Origin: Acidobacteriota bacterium
Lineage (GTDB): Bacteria; Acidobacteriota; UBA6911; JACQSX01
DNA: 6,808 nt
Direction: 5' to 3'
NCBI GenBank assembly: GCA_016199665.1
Contig: JACQGG010000163.1
Location: 1-6,808, forward strand
How positions within the stretch are numbered: the stretch's first letter is position 1; every line of letters begins with the position of its first letter. A program made the position numbers and the translations under genes. The notes under the pieces were generated by a model. It worked only from the letters and a program-made list of their open reading frames with translations, was not told where the DNA came from and did not search any database. Below, one piece after another: positions 1-6,081 of the stretch.

Positions 1-58
1 AGTTTGGGCTCAAACTCATCTGGTGAGAAAGGGGAAACCGACAGGTGGAAGGCGCCAA

Positions 59-161
59 CCCAAGTTCGTCACCGAACCGCGACCGTCTCAGGGAGCGGCG
101 CGGAATTTCAATGAGTTAGCGCGCTGCTCGCTTACGCGCGCGGCTCTGTGACGAACTTGGG
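59..161. repeat. 103-base imperfect palindrome with perfect 14-base terminal inverted repeats
   Basis: Bases 59-72 (CCCAAGTTCGTCAC) are the exact reverse complement of 148-161. The pairing continues inward on the same axis: 77-81 pairs with 139-143, 84-86 with 134-136, and 93-102 pairs with 120-129 (ten pairs, one of them G-T) around a 17-base loop at 103-119. The whole element can fold into one long interrupted hairpin. Its right edge touches the stop codon of the minus-strand yqgE/algH-like gene (162-164), so it would lie at the 3' end of that transcript. Neither side has a T-tract, so it is not a classic intrinsic terminator. A dispersed palindromic repeat or MITE-like element, or a structured 3' UTR, are the likeliest readings. 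The structure is seen directly; the class is inferred. Confidence 0.7.
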
Positions 162-821
162 CTAAAGGCGCAGCACGTGCTCGTCTGTCAAACGCTTCCA
201 CGTCCGGGCCGGATCCTCGGCGAAGACGATGGACGGGTCGGCATCGGCCGTGAACCAGGAGCCGGCGGCGATCTCCGCCTCGAGCTGGTCGGCTCTCCAG
301 CCCGCATATCCGAACACCAGGAGGTATTTCTTCGGTCCTTTTCCTTCGGCGATGGAGTTCAGCATGGCGGAATCCATGCTCATCGCCACCCCGTCTGCGA
401 CGACCCGGCTGGTGGCCAGCATGACATCAGGGCTGTGCAAGAAGAAGCCAAGCTTCCGTTCCACGGGGCCTCCATAGTACAACGCCAGCTTCTGCCGCTG
501 GATCGCCTGGTTTGATTGCTCCTCGTGCCGGAGTTCGGCGACGCTCGCCTTGCCGATCGGCCGATTAATAATCAGCCCCATGGCGCCATCAGACCCGTGC
601 TCCACGACATAAATAACAGTTTCGACAAATCGCGGATCCCGCAGTTGCGATGTGGCAACCAACAGGTGGCCCTGAAGTCGATCCCGTGGGGGATTCTGAA
701 TCATAGGGGAGCCTGCGGGCCCAGGGCCGACCACCAGCAGGAGCAGAAACGCAAGAGGTTGCATGGTCATTGGCCCTGGTCGCCGCTGCGGCCACTGGCT
801 CACTTGCGCCATCCATGACAT
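162..821 (-). CDS. yqgE: YqgE/AlgH family protein with N-terminal signal-like segment
   Basis: A 219-residue protein of the YqgE/AlgH (DUF179, UPF0301) family. The biochemical role of the family is not firmly known; AlgH was linked to alginate regulation in Pseudomonas. Family signatures are clear: 'LRDPRF' near residue 60, 'GAMGLIINRP' at 79-88, 'YYGGPV' at 115-120 and 'GYAGWRADQLEAEI' from 171. The usual start of the family domain is near residue 48, so about 45 residues are extra. They contain basic residues (QRR, 12-14) followed by a hydrophobic run (about 21-32) and small residues, which resembles a signal peptide or membrane anchor, whereas the classical E. coli-type proteins are cytoplasmic. 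The start at 821 is supported by GGAGG five bases upstream. It is transcribed away from the c-di-GMP cluster across a 470-base divergent gap. The family call is firm; export is inferred. Confidence 0.92.
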   Translation of the reverse strand: MSWMAQVSQWPQRRPGPMTMQPLAFLLLLVVGPGPAGSPMIQNPPRDRLQGHLLVATSQLRDPRFVETVIYVVEHGSDGAMGLIINRPIGKASVAELRHEEQSNQAIQRQKLALYYGGPVERKLGFFLHSPDVMLATSRVVADGVAMSMDSAMLNSIAEGKGPKKYLLVFGYAGWRADQLEAEIAAGSWFTADADPSIVFAEDPARTWKRLTDEHVLRL

Positions 822-857
822 GGGAACCTCCGTTTGGGCCCGGTTGTGAATTTTTTT

Positions 858-883
858 CTGCCGAACAACGTCCTTTTCGGCAG
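858..883 (-). promoter_or_regulatory. Hairpin in the leader of the yqgE/algH-like gene
   Basis: CTGCCGAA (858-865) and TTCGGCAG (876-883) form a perfect eight-base inverted repeat with a ten-base loop. On the minus strand it lies about 36 bases upstream of the yqgE-like start codon and is followed by seven A residues (T-tract 851-857 on the plus strand), not by a U-tract. It is therefore not an intrinsic terminator for either direction. It may be a protein-binding operator or an mRNA leader stem. The structure is visible; the role is unknown. Confidence 0.4.
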
Positions 884-1043
884 TCCACTTCCGGAATTCG
901 TATCGCCCGTCTGTGGGGCTATTGTCACGGTTCTGAATGCATTAGGCAAGAGGGGAAGTTTTAAAAAGATTTCTGGACAGGGCAGCGGGCGAATGAAGGG
1001 AAAAGGATCAGCGAATTGAGAAACGAGAAAAGAACGTAGCACA

Positions 1044-1073
1044 ATTGTCCCTGGCGGCAGGGGGGCGAGTCAA
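1044..1073 (-). promoter_or_regulatory. Weak candidate sigma70 promoter toward yqgE/algH-like gene
   Basis: On the minus strand TTGACT (1073-1068, five of six to the -35 consensus) is followed after 18 bases by GACAAT (1049-1044, four of six to the -10 consensus). A start near 1037 would give a leader of about 215 bases for the yqgE-like gene. The adjoining Crp/Fnr-like site would be centred about 52 bases upstream of that start. This is the best pair I found on this strand, but it is weak, and a promoter closer to the gene is equally possible. Confidence 0.25.
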
Positions 1074-1078
1074 GGAAA

Positions 1079-1100
1079 AAAAGTGATTCAAATCACATTT
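1079..1100. promoter_or_regulatory. Crp/Fnr-family operator candidate
   Basis: The half-sites GTGA (1083-1086) and TCAC (1093-1096) are separated by six bases, with A-rich and T-rich flanks on the two sides. Against the E. coli CRP consensus 22-mer, 18 of 22 positions match, and the core GTGATT/AATCAC is a perfect inverted repeat with a two-base spacer. Fnr sites share this architecture (TTGAT, four bases, ATCAA), and the site also fits that pattern at eight of ten positions. It is centred near 1089, between divergent genes, about 130 bases upstream of the expected start from the strong plus-strand promoter. The sequence match is direct; which regulator binds and which gene responds are inferred. 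Confidence 0.55.
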
Positions 1101-1184
1101 AAGACCGCCGGCCCGCCGGAGTTCCTGGAGAGACCCGGAAGCGGGTTCCGGCAATTCAAAGCGCCGTCAAAGCCATTCGCAGAA

Positions 1185-1213
1185 TTTACACAAGGGGACA
1201 ACCGTACTATAAT
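1185..1213 (+). promoter_or_regulatory. Near-consensus sigma70 promoter for the c-di-GMP cluster
   Basis: TTTACA (1185-1190, five of six to the -35 box) is followed after exactly 17 bases by TATAAT (1208-1213, six of six to the -10 box). Transcription would begin near 1220 and leave a leader of about 70 bases before the start codon at 1292. No other gene lies between the promoter and that start, so it is the expected promoter for the membrane-protein and GGDEF-EAL genes. Confidence 0.7.
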
Positions 1214-1291
1214 CGGCACAATGCGATGGCAAGGTTCGCTTGTGAAGTGGGCTTTGCAAAGTCGCCAATGGCTGTTAATGGGGGGGACTTT

Positions 1292-1717
1292 ATGATCACG
1301 AAATGGAATGCGACAAGGATAAGCCGTGCCGCTACCTGCACGGCGATACTCGTTCTGAGTCTTGCGGCTGCCTCCACGGAGCTTCGGGCCCAGGCTCACG
1401 GGAATCCAGGCTCAATAGACTGAAAGGCGCTTTTGGAGCTGCCGTTTCTGGTGATTACGGTCTTTTTTGGCTTCCGTACCGCGAATGCCCTCAAGGGAGG
1501 CGCGTTCGGCCGGGGTATGGGATTGATCGCCTGGGGGGCGGTGGTGATGGCAGTCGGGCACCTGCACATGCAGGCCGATCAGATGTTTCAGTTTAATCTG
1601 TTCGCCACGATTTTTGGGGCGGGAGGCGGATCGGTTGCCTTCCTGCTTGCCCTGATTGTGACTTGGCTGCTCACCGGTTCGGGGTTCCACAGCATCTATA
1701 GGGCCAGCAGCAAGTAG
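1292..1717 (+). pseudogene. Small membrane protein interrupted by an in-frame TGA
   Basis: From ATG 1292 (G-run at 1280-1286, five bases upstream) the frame encodes a signal peptide or first membrane segment (TCTAILVLSLAAAS) and a short periplasmic stretch, then stops at TGA 1421-1423. The same frame continues without a further stop to TAG at 1715-1717. That part adds three hydrophobic segments, beginning LLELPFLVITVFFGF, GMGLIAWGAVVMAVG and VAFLLALIVTWLL, and a 'GHLHMQ' motif at the end of the second. The two parts read as one protein of about 141 residues with a nonsense mutation (TGG or CGA to TGA). Reinitiation at TTG 1433, ten bases after the stop, could still give a 94-residue product. 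The gene ends four bases before the GGDEF-EAL gene, so the two were probably one operon and a membrane-sensor pair. I do not recognise the family by name. Recoding of TGA is unlikely, since TGA ends other frames here (3146-3148). Confidence 0.65.
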
Positions 1718-1721
1718 CCTG

Positions 1722-2458
1722 ATGATACAAAGCTGGTTCAACAAACAGGTCGCCTTCCCGGAACAGCACCAGGGGTTGGTTGCCTCGGAGTTTCTGGAGG
1801 CGTCTCGTCTGGTCGATGACCTGGCCGGGGAAATCTCAGCCTGCTGAGCCGGAATCAGATTCAGCGGATTCTCATCGACAAAGTAGGACATCTGGAAAAG
1901 ATTCAAGGCGAGCTTGAAAAAGCCCGGGATAACCTCGAGACCAAGGTGCGGGAACGCACCGGGGAGCTGGTAGAGGCCAACGGCAGGCTCCAGGATGAAA
2001 TCAGAGCTCGGGAGCGCTTCGAGGCTCAGCTTTCGCATCTGGCCAATCACGACCCCCTCACCGGTCTTTTTAACCGGCGCCGGTTTGAAGAGGAACTGGC
2101 CCATCATCTGAAAGCAGCGGGCCGCTACGGCACTCGCGGAGCCCTCTTGTGGCTTGATCTGGACGGTTTCAAGGGCGTTAATGACAGCCTTGGCCACCAG
2201 GCGGGAGATCGGTTTCTGGTCAGTCTGGCCAGGCTCTTGGAAAAACAGGTGCGTGAGACGGACATCATCGCCCGCTTAGGCGGGGACGAATTTGCCATCC
2301 TGTCTCCCAACATCGACAGCGAACCGGCGCAGGCCCTGGGCCGGAAGATCGTCGTCAGGGCTGAGCGCGAGTCGATCGAGTCGGTTGCCGGCCAGTTGAA
2401 GCGCGAGCAGCAGATTCGCGAAGCTGTAGACCATGGGCGATTTCTTGGCTACCTGTAG
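1722..2458 (+). pseudogene. GGDEF half of a decayed diguanylate cyclase/phosphodiesterase gene
   Basis: ATG 1722 opens a frame (MIQSWFNKQVAFPEQ...) that ends at TGA 1845-1847. The coding signal then moves to another frame, open after TGA 1817-1819, so a net one-base loss lies in 1820-1844, close to the GGGGAAA run. The second frame encodes a charged coiled coil (about 1875-2030), then a GGDEF domain: DPLTGLFNRRRF from 2051, the RETD inhibitory site at 2252-2263 and GGDEF at 2279-2293, with the usual five-residue gap between the last two. After GGDEF only about 55 codons precede the EAL domain, where roughly 125-130 are usual. The conserved SIGI and ADxAMYxAK segments are absent, so an in-frame deletion of about 70 codons lies near 2357-2395. 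TAG 2456-2458 then ends the frame. A complete protein would synthesise c-di-GMP from two GTP; this half should not fold into an active cyclase. The domain call is firm. Confidence 0.85.
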
Positions 2459-3148
2459 CCGATTGTGGATCTGCAGGATGGCAGGATTTTCGGCTACGAG
2501 TTTCTGCTCCGGCTGCAGGTCGACCAGGGGAAGATCGTCCCGCCCGGGGCGTTCCTGGGAGTGGCGGAGCGCTACGGACTGATCCGGAATGTCGATCAGT
2601 GGGTCCTTTGCGAGGCCATCCGGATGATTGCAAAGGTTGAGGCCGGTCCAGGCCAAGCCGAAAAGCAGGGGCTCAAGGTGGGAATTAACCTGTCGACCAA
2701 GGCCTTTGCCGGCGAGGGCCTGCTGGAGATGATCGAGAGTGAAGTGCGAAAGACCGGAATTGATCCGGCGCGTCTAATCGTGGAGATCACCGAATCTGCC
2801 GCGATCTCCAACGTTGACCAGGCCCACGCGTTCATCCGGAGTCTGAAGGGCTTGGGTTGCCAGTTTGCTCTGGACGACTTCGGGGTCGGTTTCTCGTCGC
2901 TCTATCACCTGAAAAACCTCAAGGTTGATTACCTGAAGATCGATGGCCATTTCATTCGCGAGCTTGCTCAGAATCCTGTCGATCAGGAACTCGTCAAGGC
3001 AATTGTTAACATGGCGCACGGGCTGGGCATCAAAGTTGTTGCCGAGCATGTCGAGGACGAGCGAAGTATGGAGCAGCTTCGAGCGCTGGGCGCCGACTAC
3101 GCCCAGGGGAATTTCGTCGGCCGGCCCCGGCTTCACGAGGGACTGTGA
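2459..3148 (+). pseudogene. EAL half of the same gene, cut off by a TAG
   Basis: This part continues in the frame of the GGDEF half directly after TAG 2456-2458. The downstream residues read PIVDLQDGRIFGYEFLLR, so the TAG stands exactly where EAL proteins have the Q of 'QPIV', consistent with CAG to TAG. The EAL family hydrolyses c-di-GMP to pGpG using two metal ions. The key residues remain: E of the signature (EFL instead of EAL, 2498-2506), N of 'INLS', E of 'EITES', 'DDFGVGFSS', K of 'LKID' and E of 'AEHVE' (usual AEGVE). The domain reaches 'QGNFVGRP' and ends at TGA 3146-3148, so it is nearly full length, about 227 residues. A start at GTG 2465 would yield most of the domain, but I see no good ribosome binding site there. 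It may be a remnant with recent loss of function, or be expressed alone at a low level. Confidence 0.8.
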
Positions 3149-3253
3149 ATGATTGTCGCCGTGTGCGTTTGAGAAGCCTTCCGCCTTTTGCCTGTTTCTG
3201 GCTGCGTGTTCGCGACTATTGCCGTCTGCGTTGATTGGCCGCCGAGCAAGACA

Positions 3254-3283
3254 TTGCGAGCGAGGCGCGTTTGCCCGTATTCT
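3254..3283 (+). promoter_or_regulatory. Weak candidate promoter for the DUF5916 gene
   Basis: TTGCGA (3254-3259, four of six) and TATTCT (3278-3283, four of six) are separated by 18 bases. Transcription would start near 3290, leaving a leader of about 38 bases before the preferred TTG start at 3328 and containing its ribosome binding site. This would also explain why the more upstream in-frame starts are poor. Match quality is modest. Confidence 0.3.
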
Positions 3284-3327
3284 ATTTAGCCATGCTTGTC
3301 GACCATCGCAAAAAGGGAGAGTTTTCC

Positions 3328-5628
3328 TTGCATACCAGAAAAGCATTCTTGTCATCGTTTCTTATTGCAGGCCTGGGCCTGTTGTGGCTGGCAGGGCCTG
3401 TTGTTCTCGGTCAAGGCGCGCCCGGAGAGAGTGGGGGATTGCATGGCCATCGGGCGGTCCGCGCGGCTCGGACAGAACATCCGGTCAAGGTCGACGGCAA
3501 CCTGGATGAATCGGCGTGGGCGGAAGCACCGGTTTCGGCCGGCTTTGTTCAAAGAGATCCGCAGGAGGGGAGTCTTTCCACGGAGAGGACCGAGCTTCGC
3601 GTCCTTTATACGGAGACGACGCTTTACCTGGGCATCGTTTGTCATGATTCCGAGCCTGGCGGGATTCTTGCCAGGGAACGGCGGCGCGACAACCCGCTCG
3701 AGAACGACGACATTCTTTCCGTCAGCCTCGACACGTTTCACGATCACCGGAATTCCTTTCTTTTTCGGACCAATCCTCTGGGGACGCAATATGACGCCCT
3801 GGTCACCGATGAGGGGAGGAACGTCAGCGCCAACTGGGACGAAAAGTGGGATGTCGCGGCGCAAATCACCCCCGTGGGATGGGTCGCCGAGTTTGCAATT
3901 CCCTTCAAGACCCTCCGCGTGCGCGATTCGCAGGAGACGCAGATCTGGGGTTTGGACGTGGAGCGGGTGATCCGGCGCAAGAATGAGCTCTCCTATTGGA
4001 ATAGTTACCGCCGGGGTTTCAATCTTGAGAACGCGTCGCAAGCGGGTCATCTGGAAGGCCTGAAAGAGATCAGCACCGGCCTGCGCCTTCGCGTGAAGCC
4101 TTTTTTGCTCGGCGGATTCTCCCATACCAACGACGTGTTGCATAGCGCCCTGTGCCGGCCTTCCGGCGCAACCGCCCTCCAGGCAGGCAGCGCTTTCTGC
4201 AACCTGTCCGAGGTGGGCATGGAGGTCATGAAGTACCGGATGACGCCGGGCCTGACCATGGACCTGACCTGGAACACCGACTTTGCCCAGACGGCGGTGG
4301 ATGACCAGCAGGTCAACCTGGACCGTTTTCCTCTCTTTTTCCCGGAAAAGCGGGAGTTCTTCCAGGAGGGCGCTGGGGTATATGAGTTTGGCATCGCGCA
4401 GGGAGAAGGGGCCATGACCATCATGAAGCTGTTCCACAGCCGACAAATCGGCCTCTACCGCGGGCAGCCGGTTCCGATCAAAGGCGGCGGGCGCATTACC
4501 GGGCAAGTGGCCGGTCTGACTGTGGGCCTGTTGAACGTGCAGACGGAAGCCGTCAACCGCTTTGGCCTTCCCGCCAGCAACTACGGCGTCTACCGTGTGA
4601 AGCGCAACGTGCTCTCGCGCTCCAACGTCGGTGGGTACTTGATTAACCGGGAGACCACGGGCAGCGACTTCAATCGAGTCTACGGCATGGATGGGAATTT
4701 TACTTTTTACCGGTATTTGAATATCGGCGGGCAGGTCGCCCGGTCCAGTTCCCCGGGGATCGAAGCGGATAACTGGCTCACTTCGGGCGGCATTTCCTGG
4801 CAGAGCGATTTTCTCAACACCGGTATCTCCTGGCTGACCGTGGACCGGGATTTCCGGGATGATCTCGGATTTGTGCCCCGCAAGAACCAGCGCCGGTTCA
4901 TGCCGACCCTCGCCTTGCAGCCGCGGCCTAAGAGCACCCTGCTGCGGCAGGTGATCTTCCGCTTTCACTCCGACTATACCGCCAACCAGGACAATGACCT
5001 TGAAACCCGGCTGAACCACTACGCCCTGGAACTGCGCTTTCACAGCGGCGATCTCTTCATCTACAACCCGCACACCCGTCTGGAAAGGCTCTGGGCGCCG
5101 TTCGAGATCCGCCCCGGCATCGTCATCCCGCCCGGGACCTATAGCTGGTTTTATAACGGGACCCGTTTTCGGACCAATCCCGCCCGCAGGCTTTTCATCA
5201 CGGGCTCGTGGCAGAAACATTACGGCTTCTTCGGCGGAGGTCTCCATACATTTACCCTGAGTCCGGGTGTTCGCCTCAGTGGAAACTTTTCCGTAGAAGC
5301 GGACTACGACTTCAACCGCGCCTCGTTCCCCGCAGGAAAGTACATGGACCTCAAGGGCGCATTTCCAGCCCGGGAGGGTAGATTCACCGACAACGTCATC
5401 AACACTCGCGTCAACTACAATTTCAACAACCGGTGGCTCACCAGCACCTCGATCCAGTACAACGACACGGAGTCGTTTGCGGGGTTCAACTTCCGCTTGA
5501 ATTACATCTTCCGACCCGGCGACAATTTCTACTTTATCTATAACGAAGGCCGCCGCCTGGACGGTCCGCTGGCAGGCCAAAAGGACCGTTCAGTCCAGGC
5601 TAAGCTCACCTACTCGTTTGACTTCTAG
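3328..5628 (+). CDS. DUF5916 outer-membrane barrel protein with N-terminal CBM9-like domain
   Basis: An intact 766-residue protein from TTG 3328. AAAGGGAGA (3312-3320) precedes it by seven bases, and the first residues form a clean signal peptide (HTRK, then a hydrophobic run to about residue 28, VLG|QG). In-frame starts farther up, ATG 3292 and TTG 3235, have poorer ribosome sites and would bury the signal peptide. Residues about 45-240 form a CBM9-like beta-sandwich: 'VDGNLDESAW' at 55-64 and 'WVAEFAIPFKTLR' are typical of this domain, which is related to carbohydrate-binding modules. Residues about 245-766 match DUF5916, with 'FFPEKREFFQEG' at 337-348 and many alternating aromatic strands, ending in phenylalanine as outer-membrane barrels do. 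The family is widespread in Bacteroidota and Acidobacteriota; its function is not established, and sugar-related uptake or surface binding is only a guess. It follows the c-di-GMP remnant by 179 bases and seems an independent unit. Confidence 0.9.
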   Translation: MHTRKAFLSSFLIAGLGLLWLAGPVVLGQGAPGESGGLHGHRAVRAARTEHPVKVDGNLDESAWAEAPVSAGFVQRDPQEGSLSTERTELRVLYTETTLYLGIVCHDSEPGGILARERRRDNPLENDDILSVSLDTFHDHRNSFLFRTNPLGTQYDALVTDEGRNVSANWDEKWDVAAQITPVGWVAEFAIPFKTLRVRDSQETQIWGLDVERVIRRKNELSYWNSYRRGFNLENASQAGHLEGLKEISTGLRLRVKPFLLGGFSHTNDVLHSALCRPSGATALQAGSAFCNLSEVGMEVMKYRMTPGLTMDLTWNTDFAQTAVDDQQVNLDRFPLFFPEKREFFQEGAGVYEFGIAQGEGAMTIMKLFHSRQIGLYRGQPVPIKGGGRITGQVAGLTVGLLNVQTEAVNRFGLPASNYGVYRVKRNVLSRSNVGGYLINRETTGSDFNRVYGMDGNFTFYRYLNIGGQVARSSSPGIEADNWLTSGGISWQSDFLNTGISWLTVDRDFRDDLGFVPRKNQRRFMPTLALQPRPKSTLLRQVIFRFHSDYTANQDNDLETRLNHYALELRFHSGDLFIYNPHTRLERLWAPFEIRPGIVIPPGTYSWFYNGTRFRTNPARRLFITGSWQKHYGFFGGGLHTFTLSPGVRLSGNFSVEADYDFNRASFPAGKYMDLKGAFPAREGRFTDNVINTRVNYNFNNRWLTSTSIQYNDTESFAGFNFRLNYIFRPGDNFYFIYNEGRRLDGPLAGQKDRSVQAKLTYSFDF

Positions 5629-5734
5629 TCCGCTTTTCTCGCCGTTTTCGTGAACGAGGCGCTGGAGACGGGCATGATGACAAGGCGCGCGACCGAGGGC
5701 TCCGCAGGCGTACTACGCAGCTACTTTTCCGGCA

Positions 5735-6081
5735 GAAAATGTCGTGTTTCTCCAATTGAAGCGGCAACAAGCCCTCAACCCTGAGATGGAGCTGTATTAC
5801 TGGAAGGACGTCCACACCGAGAAGTTGATTTCGTCCTGAAGGAAGGGCTGAAAGTCACGCAACTGATTCAGGTTTCCTGGAACATCGGAGACTTCAAGAC
5901 GAAAGAGCGGGAGTTGAGAAACCCCAGGAAGGCGATGGCTGAACTCCAGTGCAAGAATGCGCCCGTCGTCACAGAAGAATTTGAGGGCACAGAGAAAATC
6001 AAAGCCTCCCACGTGCATTTCGTGCCGCTCCGCAAATGGCTGCTCGCCGAAAAACCAGATGAACAAACGAAAGTTCAGTGA
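5735..6081 (+). pseudogene. C-terminal remnant of a DUF4143 ATP-binding protein, frameshifted
   Basis: From 5735 one frame encodes ENVVFLQLKRQQ and then ELYYWKDVHT, the start of the DUF4143 C-terminal domain. It would run to a TGA at 5834-5836. At about 5815-5820 the homology passes to another frame, which from 5821 reads EVDFVLKEGLKVTQLIQVSW and continues through 'KERELRN' and 'VPLRKWLL' to TGA 6079-6081. A single lost base between 'HT' and 'REVDF' explains this. In complete genes an AAA-type ATPase domain (AAA_14) of roughly 200 residues and a winged-helix-like segment precede this part; none of it is visible, and 5629-5734 holds no recognisable remains. Complete proteins, about 380-420 residues, are chromosomal accessory ATPases of unclear role. 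The remnant has no start codon or ribosome site. Its tail overlaps the next gene by 23 bases. Confidence 0.8.

Larger units (their letters stand above)
822..1291. other. Divergent intergenic region of 470 bases
   Basis: No gene is supported here: the short open frames have no family signature and no convincing ribosome binding site. The region separates the minus-strand yqgE-like gene from the plus-strand membrane-protein gene. It holds the control elements listed separately: a leader hairpin, a weak minus-strand promoter candidate, a Crp/Fnr-like operator and a strong plus-strand promoter. It also has a small inverted repeat (CCGGAA at 1135-1140, TTCCGG at 1146-1151, five-base loop) of unknown meaning. 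The interval 884-1040 shows nothing I can name. Confidence 0.7.

Noticed and set aside
1..16. Short hairpin AGTTTG-GGCT-CAAACT at the window edge
   Set aside because: It is a six-base stem cut close to the window boundary, with no T-tract or conserved context, so it may be chance.
1412..2197. A 261-codon minus-strand open frame across the membrane-protein and GGDEF genes
   Set aside because: The plus strand shows clear membrane segments and GGDEF motifs here. The minus reading has no family signature or ribosome site.
1421..2458. Stop-codon reassignment or selenocysteine as an explanation for the internal TGA and TAG
   Set aside because: TGA and TAG both end intact frames here (TAG at 5626-5628 and 6665-6667), tryptophan uses TGG, and the same cluster also has a frameshift and a large deletion. 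Decay explains all of them at once.
3352..5580. A 742-codon open frame on the minus strand opposite the DUF5916 gene
   Set aside because: It lies wholly within the intact plus-strand gene, lacks any recognisable domain, and reflects the GC-rich codon pattern of that gene.
5629..5734. Possible further remains of the DUF4143 gene
   Set aside because: Fragments such as 'DRGLRR' in another frame loosely resemble the family, but the match is too short and inconsistent to claim.
5957..6058. Longer start of the pRiA4b ORF-3 gene at ATG 5957
   Set aside because: The added residues are the out-of-frame shadow of the DUF4143 remnant, and family members begin near the 6059 start.
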